Shown here: positions 35,618 to 44,976 of the stretch, one piece after another
Layout: every line of letters starts with the position of its first letter
Numbering within the stretch: position 1 is the first letter of the stretch
Assembly: GCF_002505485.1 (NCBI RefSeq)
Contig: NZ_DAVG01000062.1
Coordinates: forward strand, 1-64,000
Direction of reading: 5' to 3'
Source of the DNA: Methanosarcina sp. UBA5
GTDB lineage: Archaea > Halobacteriota > Methanosarcinia > Methanosarcinales > Methanosarcinaceae
Length of the DNA stretch: 64,000 nt
Translations under genes and position numbers: made by a program
The notes under the pieces: model-generated
Seen by the model: only the letters and a program-made list of their open reading frames with translations
Told to the model about the DNA's origin: nothing
Database searches by the model: none

Positions 35618-36928
35618 TCACTCATTTCTTTGAGCTTCCTGAGGTTCAAGAAGAGCATGTGCCCTGTTAATTATCTCTGTTCTTGCTTCATAATCCAGAA
35701 AAATCCGCTCTCCGAATTCAATCCTGTGTACGATTCCTTCTTCATACAGCCAAGAGAGCATAGACATCCCTTTTTCCGAATTAGGAAGAGAAAGAGAGCA
35801 AAAACACCAGGGAGGCAGATGCTTTATTATCTCTTCTTTTAGCGCAGCCATGCCAGTGCCTTCTTTTGCGGAAACAAAGACCGGATTCGGGGCCATATAA
35901 CCTATCTGTTCCATAATGGCGTCAAATTCGGATTTTTCAACCAGATCGGCCTTATTAAGCACGGTAATGATCGGAACTCCCTGAATTTGGTCCCAGAGAG
36001 TATCGTGAGATGTCGAAAGTTTCTGCAGGATCATTTCGGGGGGTTCGCTTGCATCCACGACAAGGAGTATAAGGTCCGAGAGAAAAATCTCGTCAAGGGT
36101 GGACTTGAAGGCATCAACCAGCCAGTGAGGAAGATCCTCTATAAATCCTACGGTATCGGTCAAAAGAGCTTTTCGTCCCCCAAGGTCCAGAGCTCTGGTC
36201 ATAGGCACAAGCGTTGTAAAAAGCATATCCTTTGCCTCGACACTTTCATTTGCAATAGCGTTGAAAAGCGTGCTTTTTCCTGCATTTGTATATCCTGCAA
36301 GGGAAATTAAGGAAAAGCCTTTCCTGTGCCTTAAAGCTCGCAGGGATTCATCATCCTTTTCTGCAGATTCGAGTTCATTCTGAATCCTTGTTATCCTCTT
36401 CTTCAGGTCATGTTCATAAGAATCCTCGTAGTCTCCAAGCCCCATGAAGCCTGCTCTTTCCTCCTTTTTAAGAAGGGAAACAACAGCTCTTGCCCTGGGT
36501 ACTTCGTATTTCAATCTTGCAAGTTCGACCTGGAGTTTTGAGCGGTGAGTAGTTGCTCTCTTTGCAAAGATCTCAAGGATAAGCTGGAATTTATCGATAA
36601 CATGGCATCTGCATATTTCCGAGACATTGAAGAGCTGGGTTGTAGAGAGCTTGTTATAGAAAATTACTTTCTCTGCATCCGTACTCCTGACAAGTTCGGC
36701 AAGTTCCTCGATCTTTCCCCTGCCGAGCTGGTACTTTGAGTCGGGATACCTGGTTTGCTTGAGCTCACTTACCGGCAGGTAACCTGCTGCTTTTGCAAGT
36801 TCTCTCAGTTCCTGTAAGAGATACTCCTCACGTTCTGGGTCCGAATTGGGAACTGTTCTTTTAACGAGAATTACCCTGTTCCCGTTACTGGATCCGTTAC
36901 CGGATTTATGTTCAGCTGAAATTTTCAT
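35618..36928 (-). CDS. hflX: HflX-type ribosome-associated GTPase
   Basis: 436 residues. The N-terminal HflX domain (SELKQTRYPDSKYQLGRGKIEELAELV) is followed by a coiled region and a G domain with G1 GYTNAGKSTLFNAI, G3 DTVGFIEDLPHWLVDAFKSTLDE, G4 NKADL and G5 VSAKEGTG. HflX binds the large ribosomal subunit and splits stalled ribosomes under stress in bacteria; archaeal homologues probably act similarly. Its ATG overlaps the stop of the DUF2209-like gene by 4 bp, so translation is coupled. Length and motifs are intact. Confidence 0.95.
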   Translation of the reverse strand: MKISAEHKSGNGSSNGNRVILVKRTVPNSDPEREEYLLQELRELAKAAGYLPVSELKQTRYPDSKYQLGRGKIEELAELVRSTDAEKVIFYNKLSTTQLFNVSEICRCHVIDKFQLILEIFAKRATTHRSKLQVELARLKYEVPRARAVVSLLKKEERAGFMGLGDYEDSYEHDLKKRITRIQNELESAEKDDESLRALRHRKGFSLISLAGYTNAGKSTLFNAIANESVEAKDMLFTTLVPMTRALDLGGRKALLTDTVGFIEDLPHWLVDAFKSTLDEIFLSDLILLVVDASEPPEMILQKLSTSHDTLWDQIQGVPIITVLNKADLVEKSEFDAIMEQIGYMAPNPVFVSAKEGTGMAALKEEIIKHLPPWCFCSLSLPNSEKGMSMLSWLYEEGIVHRIEFGERIFLDYEARTEIINRAHALLEPQEAQRNE

Positions 36929-37320
36929 GCCTCAATTTCAAGTTCTTTTATCAGTAGATTGCGGGCGCTCAGGGAAATATGGTGCACGAGTTCAATCGAC
37001 CTTCTCTCGGCAATCGATTCCTGATACTTAAAAGCCCTGGAAAACATACTTTCGGTCACCCATTTGGGTTTATTATACATATCCCCTTTTTCTGCCACAA
37101 TCGTACCCTCAAAGGAAAGCTGGTCAGCTGTATCTTCGATTAGCTGCACGACGTCCAACAGGCTGGGAGCTCTTTTTTGCCAGAGGGGAAGGATTTTGAT
37201 CTGCTTGACCTTTTCAATATGGCTAGCCGAAACCGTAAGCGCTGCGGCCGCACATACCATATAATACCCTCCTTTAATGCTGTGCCTGCCAGAGATGTCT
37301 ACTGCAATAATATCCCACAT
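36925..37320 (-). CDS. DUF2209-like conserved archaeal protein
   Basis: 131 residues from ATG 37320, opening WDIIAVDISGRHSIKGGYYMVCAAA, which I associate with the archaeal DUF2209 family. The buried beta-strand ending in an Asp (IIAVDISG) and the later acidic residues (VQLIEDTAD) recall RNase-H-like folds, but catalysis is unproven. A GAGGGTGA ribosome site six bases upstream supports this start over the longer frame from 37374. It overlaps hflX by 4 bp, suggesting a shared process, perhaps translation or RNA handling. Confidence 0.85.
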   Translation of the reverse strand: MWDIIAVDISGRHSIKGGYYMVCAAAALTVSASHIEKVKQIKILPLWQKRAPSLLDVVQLIEDTADQLSFEGTIVAEKGDMYNKPKWVTESMFSRAFKYQESIAERRSIELVHHISLSARNLLIKELEIEA

Positions 37321-37421
37321 ATACTTCACCCTCGGCTGAAGTCCGATTTTCATGAAATTAAAAAATTTTAACAATAGGGAAGAGTATCCTCTATGTCAAA
37401 TCCGAACTAATATCCAGGTAT

Positions 37422-38483
37422 TTACATTTTCGTTCGGCTGATATCTAGGTATTCGACTTCTTCCCCTTTCTCTACCGCAAAAAGCATTGTTTTCCTGACA
37501 CTGTTTGCAAGCCTGACCGCTCCGGACATAACCGAAAGCCTGAACTCGAAATCCGCAGGAATGGCGTTTACAAGGTATTCAGAATGTGGAATTTTTTCTA
37601 TTGACTCGACTTTTCGGTATACCCTGAAATTTGTCCCAAATTTAAAACCGGTTTTGACCACATTCCCAGAGTCCCTGAGATTTTTATATGCACTGTACTT
37701 TCTCAGGAAAGAGCCCTCAATCTCTGAGGCTTTTTCGATAAACTCGTTAAACGAAAACACTTTACCTTTCCTGTCCCGAACTGTTATTACACCTCTGGAA
37801 AAGAGGTAAAGGGATTCTACCAGGGAAAGCTGAAGCCTTTCGGAGTCTAGCATTTTCCCGTAAAAGCCCCTGGCATAAAGAGTTTCTGAAGCCTGAGCAT
37901 CCCAGGCTATTACCCTGTCTTCTAGGAAAGTTGCATCGGTTTTGACGACAGGGTACGGTTCAGGCATTTCTCCCTTAGGAACTGCGGTTTTAACTTCGTA
38001 GAAGGTAAGGTCACTTTCCTCGTCCACCACAGCAAGGATAAACTGCTTGTGCACGTTCTCTGCCGAGGCAACCGAGTCCTGAAGGAGTTTTACAGGAAGG
38101 AGCTGCCTTTCCGATTGGACATGAACAAAAATGCTTGCCGCACTTTTGCCTGGATGGCTGCCTCTGGGATATACACGGAAATCCGCAGCTGACGGCTGGA
38201 CATAATATCCCCTCTCCTTAAGGTCTTTATAAACTATATATTTTAGCTCAAAATTTGGCTGCCTTAAAGAAGACTGTTCAAAAAAAGCTCTGAAATCAAG
38301 CAGTGCGCCTTCGAGTTCAATCTCGAGTTTTCCTCTGGACAGTAGAAAAGCAGCTTCTACAAGCGAGAGCTCAAGCCCATCGCCTTTAGGACGCCCAAAG
38401 TAACCAGTTTTATAAAATTCGGCTACCGCTTCCTTTCCAGCAAGGACCCGGTCTCCTTTTAGTTGTGTTTTCAATAGATTCAC
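37422..38483 (-). CDS. endA: EndA, tRNA-splicing endonuclease (duplicated-unit homodimer type)
   Basis: 353 residues made of two similar halves, each with the GYFGRP/LSLVEAAFLLSRG-type N domain and an FRVY catalytic-type domain. The C-terminal unit has the catalytic triad: Tyr in NFRVYRK, His in IPHSEYLV, Lys in NSVRKTML. The N-terminal unit (DFRVYPRGSHPGKSAASIFVHV) is the degenerate structural copy. It cleaves bulge-helix-bulge junctions in pre-tRNA and pre-rRNA. The doubled-subunit form is typical of several Euryarchaeota. It stands just upstream of the DUF2209-like/hflX pair on the same strand. Confidence 0.95.
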   Translation of the reverse strand: MNLLKTQLKGDRVLAGKEAVAEFYKTGYFGRPKGDGLELSLVEAAFLLSRGKLEIELEGALLDFRAFFEQSSLRQPNFELKYIVYKDLKERGYYVQPSAADFRVYPRGSHPGKSAASIFVHVQSERQLLPVKLLQDSVASAENVHKQFILAVVDEESDLTFYEVKTAVPKGEMPEPYPVVKTDATFLEDRVIAWDAQASETLYARGFYGKMLDSERLQLSLVESLYLFSRGVITVRDRKGKVFSFNEFIEKASEIEGSFLRKYSAYKNLRDSGNVVKTGFKFGTNFRVYRKVESIEKIPHSEYLVNAIPADFEFRLSVMSGAVRLANSVRKTMLFAVEKGEEVEYLDISRTKM

Positions 38484-38835
38484 CTGAAAAGAAATTGAAA
38501 TAAAAATAAGTTCTTTACCAGTCTGGCTTGCTGCAGTCTAATCTGCTATAGCATAATTCTTTTAATCTGAATTCTGATACATAAGTTGTAACCGAGTTTT
38601 TTATAATCTAATCTGTTGTAATCTAACCTATTATAATCTGATTTAATATAATATTCTTTTTTCAACCTTATAAGACTCTGGCCCTCAAAGCTCGAGCCTG
38701 CAATCTGGAATCTTTTATGTGAACTAATTGTCTACAGGTGCATCTTCATTTGAGATCTGCATACGTTATAAATGTATATTCTCAGATTATAGAAAGTCGG
38801 GTCTACAGATGTGTCCATAGAGGAGCCTGCACACA
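38484..38835. other. AT-rich intergenic stretch with short tandem repeats
   Basis: Contains imperfect repeats of a TTATAATCTAATCTG-like unit around 38592-38650 (three copies). Probably holds the endA promoter region on the minus strand. No gene seen. Confidence 0.45.
38592..38650. repeat. Imperfect tandem repeats of a TATAATCTAATCTG-like unit
   Basis: Three successive units (TATAATCTAATCTGT, TGTAATCTAACCTAT, TATAATCTGATTTAA) of about 15 bp upstream of endA. Confidence 0.6.
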
Positions 38836-40323
38836 TCATGGAAAAAGCCTTGATTCCCGAAACTTCCTTGCAGCCTCTACAAGTGAGCTCGCAAGTTCCC
38901 GGTATGCAACTCCATGCAGATGGGCATAAGAGCCGAGGGTATTTCCAGAAATGAGTCCGTCCCTGTCGTCCTTTATGCCTGTTCCCCTTGACAGGGTTAT
39001 TGCAAATTCAGCGTCTTCGGGAATTTCCCTTATTTCTGAATGGTGAAATTCGTGTCCCTTGAAGCTGTTGCCTTTTTTCCCGATAAGGCAGTCCTTATTA
39101 AGGGTTCCGATATTGTAGCTTACCACTCTTGTCTGCCCCATAATAGTATGCCCTGGGAGCACCCCGACCATTGAATATGTAGACTCCGGCATTGAGGCAT
39201 CGTGATAGGTGCCTTTTCCGGGGACTCCTGTGCTTATTTTTTCCGTAAGGTACATAAGCCCCCCGCACTCGGCATAAATGGGCATGCCTGCAGCAGATGC
39301 CTTTTTGATATCCTGGCGCATGGACTCGTTAGCTTCAAGTTCGGATGCAAAGAGTTCGGGATAACCGCCCCCAATATAAAGTCCGTCAATCTCAGGCAGG
39401 GAGGGGTCTTTAACAGGGCTAAAGTAAACGATTTCTGCACCTGTAAGTTTCAGGAGATCAATGTTATCGCGATAGTAGAAGTTGAAAGCCTCATCAAGAG
39501 CGACCCCTATTTTTGGCCTGGATACTCCGTCATCGGAAACATAGTAAAAAACGCTATTCTCAGGGCTTTTCAAGGGCTTTGCGCTTTTTGCAATTTCCAG
39601 AAAGCGGTCTACATCAATTCCTTTATTGATGATTTCCTTAATTCCGTGAAGGCGGGCTTCAAAGCCTCCATCTCCGAGCCGCCGTCTGCCTTCAAGAGCT
39701 GGCATAAGCCCTAGATGGCGCATGGAAATCTGCATCGCGGGGTCTCTTGGAACAATTCCTATAACCGGAACGCCTGTGTAATACTCAATTGCCTCTTTTG
39801 CTTTTTCGGCATGGCGGCGGCTTCCTATGTTATTCAGGATAACTCCTGCAATTTCTACATCAGGGTCGAAGTTCCTGTATCCGTTGACAAGGGCAGCACT
39901 CGAGCGGGTAATGCTCCGGGCATTGATTACAAAGATTACAGGACATTTAAGGATCTTTGCGATCTGGGCAGTGCTTCCAAGGTCACTTAAGCTTTCAAAG
40001 CCTTCATAAAGCCCGCGAACCCCTTCAATAATCGCAATATCTGCCTTCTCACCAGCCTCGCAGGCATGGGCATAGACATCCAGAATCCCATTCTCATCCA
40101 TCAGGTAACCGTCAAGGTTCCGGCAGAACCTGCCAGTTATTTCAGTATGATAACTCGGGTCTATATAATCCAGGGCGACCTTAAAGGGCTGGACTTTGTA
40201 TCCTCTTGAAACGAGAGCAGCCATCAGGCCCATAGAGATTGTAGTCTTGCCTGAGGAGGAACGGTCTGCGGAAATGAGAACCCTGGGAATATTCCCAGTT
40301 AAGGCTGGCTTGTCGTTAAGCAT
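38836..40323 (-). CDS. cfbB: CfbB, Ni-sirohydrochlorin a,c-diamide synthase
   Basis: 495 residues, CobB/CbiA-type. The N-terminal P-loop domain is RVLISADRSSSGKTTISMGLMAAL with PFKVALDYIDPSYHTEITGR. The C-terminal glutamine amidotransferase domain has GLYIGGGYPELFASEL and AECGGLMYL with the nucleophile Cys. It amidates the a and c acetates of Ni-sirohydrochlorin in F430 synthesis. Assignment to CfbB over cobyrinate synthase follows from the surrounding cfb genes. I choose ATG 40323 behind AGGGG. The GTG at 40350 would place that site inside the gene. Last gene of the cfbD-C-B run. Confidence 0.93.
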   Translation of the reverse strand: MLNDKPALTGNIPRVLISADRSSSGKTTISMGLMAALVSRGYKVQPFKVALDYIDPSYHTEITGRFCRNLDGYLMDENGILDVYAHACEAGEKADIAIIEGVRGLYEGFESLSDLGSTAQIAKILKCPVIFVINARSITRSSAALVNGYRNFDPDVEIAGVILNNIGSRRHAEKAKEAIEYYTGVPVIGIVPRDPAMQISMRHLGLMPALEGRRRLGDGGFEARLHGIKEIINKGIDVDRFLEIAKSAKPLKSPENSVFYYVSDDGVSRPKIGVALDEAFNFYYRDNIDLLKLTGAEIVYFSPVKDPSLPEIDGLYIGGGYPELFASELEANESMRQDIKKASAAGMPIYAECGGLMYLTEKISTGVPGKGTYHDASMPESTYSMVGVLPGHTIMGQTRVVSYNIGTLNKDCLIGKKGNSFKGHEFHHSEIREIPEDAEFAITLSRGTGIKDDRDGLISGNTLGSYAHLHGVAYRELASSLVEAARKFRESRLFP

Positions 40324-40417
40324 TTTTGAAACCCCTAATGTGTTTTGCACGACGTTTATATAGTCAATTTACCTTTTCAGTTTTTATGGCAATTTCATCA
40401 ATGATTGCCGCTCTGGT

Positions 40418-41215
40418 TCATTTCGTCAATTCCCTCAACCGCTCATCACTCAGGGAATCGGCTGTAGCTCTTTTTTTGTTTTCAAGGATTGCTTTCCCAA
40501 GCTTGCGGTAAATGTCTGCAATATCGGATTCGGGGGCCTTTTCCATTACCGAGTAACCTTCCCTTTCACAGTCCTGAACTGTCTGTCTCTTAGGGATAAA
40601 AGCCATAAGCTGGCTGCCGATCTCCTCAGAAAACTTCGAAACGATCTCTTCTTCCCTGCTCACATTTCTTGAATTGCAGATTACCCCGCTAAGCGGCATT
40701 CCTATCTTCGATAGGCCTTTGCAGATATTATTTGCTGCATAAAGGGGCATGTACTCTCCTGAGGTCAGGACATAAGCCTCATTTACAAATCCTTTCCTGA
40801 CAGGGGCAACAAACCCTCCACAGACTATGTCTCCGGGTACATCGTAAATGATCAAATCCTGCTCTTTTAAGAGATCTCCTGAAATGCTTTTCAATTTCTG
40901 GATGGCAACAATAATTCCTCGCCCTGCACAACCTATGCCAGGTTCGGGGCCGCCTGCTTCCACGCATTTGACTCCTACGTATCCTTCAAAGACTACATTT
41001 TCTTCCTTTACATCCACACCCTCACGCAGAAGGTCGAGAATTGTTGGGATTCTCCTGCCTCCAAGAAGGGTGATTGATGAGTCGCTTTTAGGATCGCAGC
41101 CTATTATCATGACCTTTTTTCCTGCCTCGGCGCAGGCGGCGGCAACGTTTGAAGCCGTACTCGATTTACCTATGCCGCCTTTTCCGTAGATCGCTATGAT
41201 CTTCTGGTTTTTCAA
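40418..41215 (-). CDS. cfbC: CfbC, nitrogenase-reductase-like ATPase of F430 synthesis
   Basis: 265 residues, NifH-like. The P-loop is IAIYGKGGIGKSSTASNVAAAC. The two Cys that bridge a 4Fe-4S cluster across the homodimer are in EPGIGCAGRG and VPGDIVCGGF. ATP-driven electron delivery to CfbD reduces and cyclises Ni-sirohydrochlorin a,c-diamide to a hexahydro intermediate with a gamma-lactam ring. The gene directly follows cfbD (37 bp gap) and precedes cfbB, on the same strand. Confidence 0.95.
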   Translation of the reverse strand: MKNQKIIAIYGKGGIGKSSTASNVAAACAEAGKKVMIIGCDPKSDSSITLLGGRRIPTILDLLREGVDVKEENVVFEGYVGVKCVEAGGPEPGIGCAGRGIIVAIQKLKSISGDLLKEQDLIIYDVPGDIVCGGFVAPVRKGFVNEAYVLTSGEYMPLYAANNICKGLSKIGMPLSGVICNSRNVSREEEIVSKFSEEIGSQLMAFIPKRQTVQDCEREGYSVMEKAPESDIADIYRKLGKAILENKKRATADSLSDERLRELTK

Positions 41216-41252
41216 AGGATTTTCCTCCTGATTTTATCCTGACTCTTTTTGC

Positions 41253-42365
41253 TCAGGCTTCCTTTGCAACTTCCCTTAAGGTAGCTCCAAACTCGGATTC
41301 AACAATCTCACTGACTCCCAGCGTTTTCGGGTGGAGGTCAATTTCTACTAGTACATACTCATGCCCCATCTCCTTTAGGGGCAGGACCTGTCTCGGGCCG
41401 TTAGTGATCGAAATAAGCTCCATATCTTTTATGTGCTCCATAGGGATTGCGTGCGGAACACCCGTAATGACCGCAAAGTCGAAATCGCTGTACTTTTCCT
41501 TTATTAATTCGCTGACCTTTTCCCCTGCAACTGGATACTCGTCCATGCCGCCAATGATTTCATGCACCTCAACTCCATGTGCTTTGAGGTCTCTCATTAT
41601 ATATTCGGCATGCTGCCTTACTCTGGGAAGTCCGAGCTTCGGGTCAATATTTGCCATATTGATAAGGTTTTCTTTTTTCCCGAGAGCTGCTGCAACCTCG
41701 TTGACTGCAAGGGTAATGTCTGCAAACATGTAGCCGGTTTCTTTTTTGGCATTCATGATGACAAGGCCCTTTTTGCCTTCCTTAAGGAGTTGAATTACAC
41801 GCTGTGCGGCTTTGTATTTGACATCTCCGCGGGAGGGAGCAAGGTATTCCCTGCTTGCAGCCCCAAACCTTTTTTCCACTTCTGTGGCTTTTGCAAGGAG
41901 GTACTCCTGGCGCTCGAACTCTTTGTGGTCAATAATCCCTGCATCGAGTGCGGATTCCAGGGCAAAAAGTACTCCTTTTGTATTATTGTGATAGCCTGCG
42001 TGCACCTCAACTTCGATTACAGGGACATCAGGATTTGCCTCGAGCACGGCGTCATGCATTTCTTCTCCGATAATCATGCTAGCGCAGGTTCCTACCACAC
42101 CGATAATTTTAGGGTTAAACAGTTCCACAGATTTGTTAATAAGTTGTACAAGCCTGTCATGCCCTCCGAAAACGAAACAGTTTTCGTCAAGGCCTGTGGT
42201 AACGACATGTATACCGTCTTCTTCGAGCAGCCTTGCATGTTTAAAAGAACACCCGGGAGGCCCATGCAGGATAGCAACATCGACATTTAAGTCTCTCAGA
42301 GTGTAAAGAGCCGCAACTATGGAACTTGGGCGGGGATGAATGATTGAAATCTCTTTTCCAGCCAT
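41253..42365 (-). CDS. cfbD: CfbD, nitrogenase-like reductase component of F430 synthesis
   Basis: 370 residues, NifD-like. Cluster-ligand Cys are seen in AILHGPPGCSFKHARLL and IIGVVGTCASMIIGEEM. A C-terminal half has DFAVITGVPHAIPMEHI. Unlike nitrogenase it is a single short subunit with no NifK partner, as expected for the homodimeric CfbD that takes electrons from CfbC. First gene of the cfbDCB run, about 400 bases after cfbE. Confidence 0.95.
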   Translation of the reverse strand: MAGKEISIIHPRPSSIVAALYTLRDLNVDVAILHGPPGCSFKHARLLEEDGIHVVTTGLDENCFVFGGHDRLVQLINKSVELFNPKIIGVVGTCASMIIGEEMHDAVLEANPDVPVIEVEVHAGYHNNTKGVLFALESALDAGIIDHKEFERQEYLLAKATEVEKRFGAASREYLAPSRGDVKYKAAQRVIQLLKEGKKGLVIMNAKKETGYMFADITLAVNEVAAALGKKENLINMANIDPKLGLPRVRQHAEYIMRDLKAHGVEVHEIIGGMDEYPVAGEKVSELIKEKYSDFDFAVITGVPHAIPMEHIKDMELISITNGPRQVLPLKEMGHEYVLVEIDLHPKTLGVSEIVESEFGATLREVAKEA

Positions 42366-42769
42366 GACAAATCCTCTTATTTAGATAATAGGAATATTGA
42401 TAAGAATAATAGAACGCATTTCCCTGAAAATTTCTGTAACCTCAGGATATGAACTACTGCCTGTACCGCAAGTGGGGTTGGGAAACACGATCAGTTGGAT
42501 TTAAAGCAAGTAACGGAAACGAATACAGATTGAAAGAGCCTGTATAAAACTCTATCATAAAAATTTCGGCAAATTCCTGCAGCCTTTTTCTCGCCTGTAT
42601 CCGAGATAGGTTCAGACCCAAATTTTATATTCGAGATTGTTATCTTGGGCAGAAATTCCTGAGTAGCTCTCTTAATTGCCGGGAATTAGCCGGAATTGCC
42701 TGGGAATTCTTCAACAATTCCTCAACGATTCCTCAGCGAGGAGCCTCCTTATATAATTTTAATACAATT
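42366..42769. other. 400-bp gap splitting the cfb cluster
   Basis: No ORF. It contains short GGAATT/AATTCCTC-type repeats (42676-42740: GGGAATTAGCCGGAATT, GGGAATTCTTC, CAATTCCTC, CGATTCCTC), able to fold into hairpins just after the cfbE stop. Probably holds the cfbE terminator and a separate promoter for cfbD. Confidence 0.45.
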
Positions 42770-44329
42770 TTAACGAAAGCATTTTACCGAAGAGAGTATT
42801 ATATCATTGCCTCCCGCAAATTCCAAGGCTTTTGAAAGCCCTTCAGGAAGATTCCGTGCATAAGAAATGTTTTTCCCATTTACTGCCTTCATCCGTTCTC
42901 CTACCAGGATAACCTGCTTACACTTTGTACCGAACTTTTCTACAAAGTCCTGCACGAGTTCAGGAGGCAGCCCTTCACAGACCTGAGAAGCTTCTTCTCC
43001 AAGCATGAGGATAATACCTTCCTTTTTTTCGTCTTTTCTCTTAAGGAGAGCGTAATCAAGGGCTTTTTCGGCCGAGAGAATGTCCATGCCGGAGTTGGAA
43101 TTGTCTATCAGGGAGATACCGTTCATTTCCTTTTCCTGCATTCTGCCTGAAAGCCCTCCGAAACCTTCAATTGCCGAAATAACAGCTTCAGGTTCAATTC
43201 CAAGTTCTAGGGCGGCTGCCGATGCTGCGACAAAGGCAGTCCTGTAAGCTGAAATATTGTACCCTGGGCGGAGGGATGCGGAAAAAATTTCCTTTCCTCT
43301 GTACAAAAAGCGAACGCAAGAACCTGAAGATCTCGGGAAAGCCTGGATTTCGGGTGAGCCTACTGGGATTGATGAGCCTGATAGACCGGATGACCCTGAT
43401 AAACCTGATAGATTGGTCGACTTTGGTAAACCTGAAGGCGTTATCAAATCTGAGGAAACTGATAGGGCTAAAGTCCCGGGTCTGGTTTCCAGAATAAAGT
43501 CGACTATTTGGCCTGGGATCAAGGAAATCTGGTAGCTGAATGGATCTTTAAAGGTTAAAACCTTTACCTGATCCGTTTTTGCAGCTTTAATGGCTTTTTT
43601 GGCCCCTGCATTGATTAGAAGGGTGCTTCCGGGTTTTGCGTGCTTAACAAGCTGGAGTTTTGCCTCGCTTGCAAGGGTTGTATTATTTGCAATCCCGTAG
43701 TCTGGGGAGAGGGTTGTAAGAATTCCTAGGTCAGCAGTGCCTGTGCCTCCGATTGAGACTTCGAAGATAAAAAAATCCGGTATGAACCCGGCCTCGAAAG
43801 TTTTCTCAACTGCAACCAGAATGCTTCCAGGAGTTATGCTCAAGCCCTTGTGGATGAGTGAAGAAGTGCCCGCTTTCCAGTATTCGAGCCCTCGTGAAGT
43901 GTGCAGCACTACTTCAAACTGCCTGGAGAGCATATCGGCCAGGAGGGACGAAGTACTTGTTTTTGCTTTTACGCCAGTAACCTCGACCGTTTTTATGCCT
44001 GAAAGCCTTGAATCACCTTTGAGAATCTCTCCAACAATTTCATGGTGCGAAAGAATGTTTTTTTCCTGCGCCCTGGCTTCTACAAGCATTGGATAAGCAG
44101 AATCAAGGTGCACAGGCGCTACAATTCGGTCGAATCCTGAGGCAGGAAGAGGAGTTTTTGAGCAGTGTATCCCGTATTTCTCCTCCAGTTCAAGCAGTAT
44201 TTCAGGCTTGACTGTCTCGTATACATCTATTCCGCTTACTTCATTTCCAGCGGCTGCAAGGCTTTTTGCGATGGGAATGCCGCCGTGGGTAAGGTCGAGC
44301 ACGGCGAACTTCTTCCGATACAGGTCCAT
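42770..44329 (-). CDS. cfbE: CfbE, MurF-like coenzyme F430 synthetase
   Basis: About 519 residues, Mur-ligase-like. The ATP site is VEVTGVKAKTSTSSLLADML (altered from GTNGKT), with LGILTTLSPDYGIANNTTLASEAKLQL and later IEGFGGLSGRMQEKEMNGISLIDNSNSGMD, LMLGEEAS. It closes the carbocyclic F ring in the last step of F430 synthesis. A Ser/Gly/Leu/Pro-rich insert of about 25 residues (LSGLSGSSGLSGSS) near 320-345 is unusual. ATG 44329 is preferred, though TTG 44347 overlapping the cfbA end region is possible; GGGGT precedes the ATG. It starts 26 bases after cfbA. Confidence 0.94.
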   Translation of the reverse strand: MDLYRKKFAVLDLTHGGIPIAKSLAAAGNEVSGIDVYETVKPEILLELEEKYGIHCSKTPLPASGFDRIVAPVHLDSAYPMLVEARAQEKNILSHHEIVGEILKGDSRLSGIKTVEVTGVKAKTSTSSLLADMLSRQFEVVLHTSRGLEYWKAGTSSLIHKGLSITPGSILVAVEKTFEAGFIPDFFIFEVSIGGTGTADLGILTTLSPDYGIANNTTLASEAKLQLVKHAKPGSTLLINAGAKKAIKAAKTDQVKVLTFKDPFSYQISLIPGQIVDFILETRPGTLALSVSSDLITPSGLPKSTNLSGLSGSSGLSGSSIPVGSPEIQAFPRSSGSCVRFLYRGKEIFSASLRPGYNISAYRTAFVAASAAALELGIEPEAVISAIEGFGGLSGRMQEKEMNGISLIDNSNSGMDILSAEKALDYALLKRKDEKKEGIILMLGEEASQVCEGLPPELVQDFVEKFGTKCKQVILVGERMKAVNGKNISYARNLPEGLSKALEFAGGNDIILSSVKCFR

Positions 44330-44355
44330 GATAAAACCGGACCCCAAGTATGAAT

Positions 44356-44748
44356 TTAAAGGGCTTCCTGAACCCTTTTAAACACAAGGTCGGCAATAAG
44401 CTCATCGGCTCCGAGAGGCTTTGCATAGCACAGAGGAACCGCTTTTCCGTCAATTTCTAGGGTACCACAACCCTTTTCATCCAGGCTCAGGATCCCAGGG
44501 ATATCCTTTGTGATATGAACTCCTGAAGCCAGGAAAACCGGTACTGCTGCAACTTTTGTCACGCCAGTGCCTGAAAAACCTTCAATTGCTTCTTCAAGGG
44601 TTGGCTCACTGTTTTCCATAAAGCCGGCTCTGACAACGACATCCGAGTGTTTCCGTGCTATATAATCTGCGATCTGAGTGACTACTTCCTTATTGTAAGG
44701 CAGCTTGCTCCCGTGGCCTATGGCCAGAATTCCGAGTTTTTCTGTCAT
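44356..44748 (-). CDS. cfbA: CfbA, sirohydrochlorin nickelochelatase
   Basis: 130 residues, the short archaeal CbiX-type chelatase. Metal-binding His lie in LAIGHGSKLPYNKEVV and FLASGVHITKDIPGIL. GFMENSEPTLEEAI is a family hallmark. It inserts Ni2+ (or Co2+) into sirohydrochlorin, the first committed step to F430. First gene of the cfb series. A near-palindromic TATA-containing element lies about 80-100 bases upstream. Confidence 0.95.
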   Translation of the reverse strand: MTEKLGILAIGHGSKLPYNKEVVTQIADYIARKHSDVVVRAGFMENSEPTLEEAIEGFSGTGVTKVAAVPVFLASGVHITKDIPGILSLDEKGCGTLEIDGKAVPLCYAKPLGADELIADLVFKRVQEAL

Positions 44749-44827
44749 TTTTAAAACCTCAATCTCTGTCTGTTCAGGTTTAACACAATCGTTCGGATTT
44801 GTAATAATGAAGAGTTTAACATAGTTA

Positions 44828-44847
44828 GGATTTATATGATATAATCC
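44828..44847 (-). promoter_or_regulatory. Candidate cfbA promoter
   Basis: Minus-strand GGATTATATCATATAAATCC is near-palindromic and contains TATA-like sequence. At normal archaeal spacing this predicts a leader of roughly 50-60 bases before ATG 44748. Confidence 0.4.
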
Positions 44848-44976
44848 TTTTGAAAAAGGAACAGCGAGAGAAAGTTTTAAAGGAATTGAATGATAAATAT
44901 TTTTACAAGAAAGAGAAGGAAAAAAGAAACCCGAAATACATATAAAGGTTAAAGGATTCCAAAGAAAAATTTCAGT

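Noticed and set aside
39202..39714. 170-codon plus ORF opposite cfbB
   Set aside because: Antisense shadow of a strongly supported gene; no ribosome site.
41562..42290. 242-codon plus ORF opposite cfbD
   Set aside because: Antisense shadow; the minus strand carries the clear NifD-like cysteine motifs.
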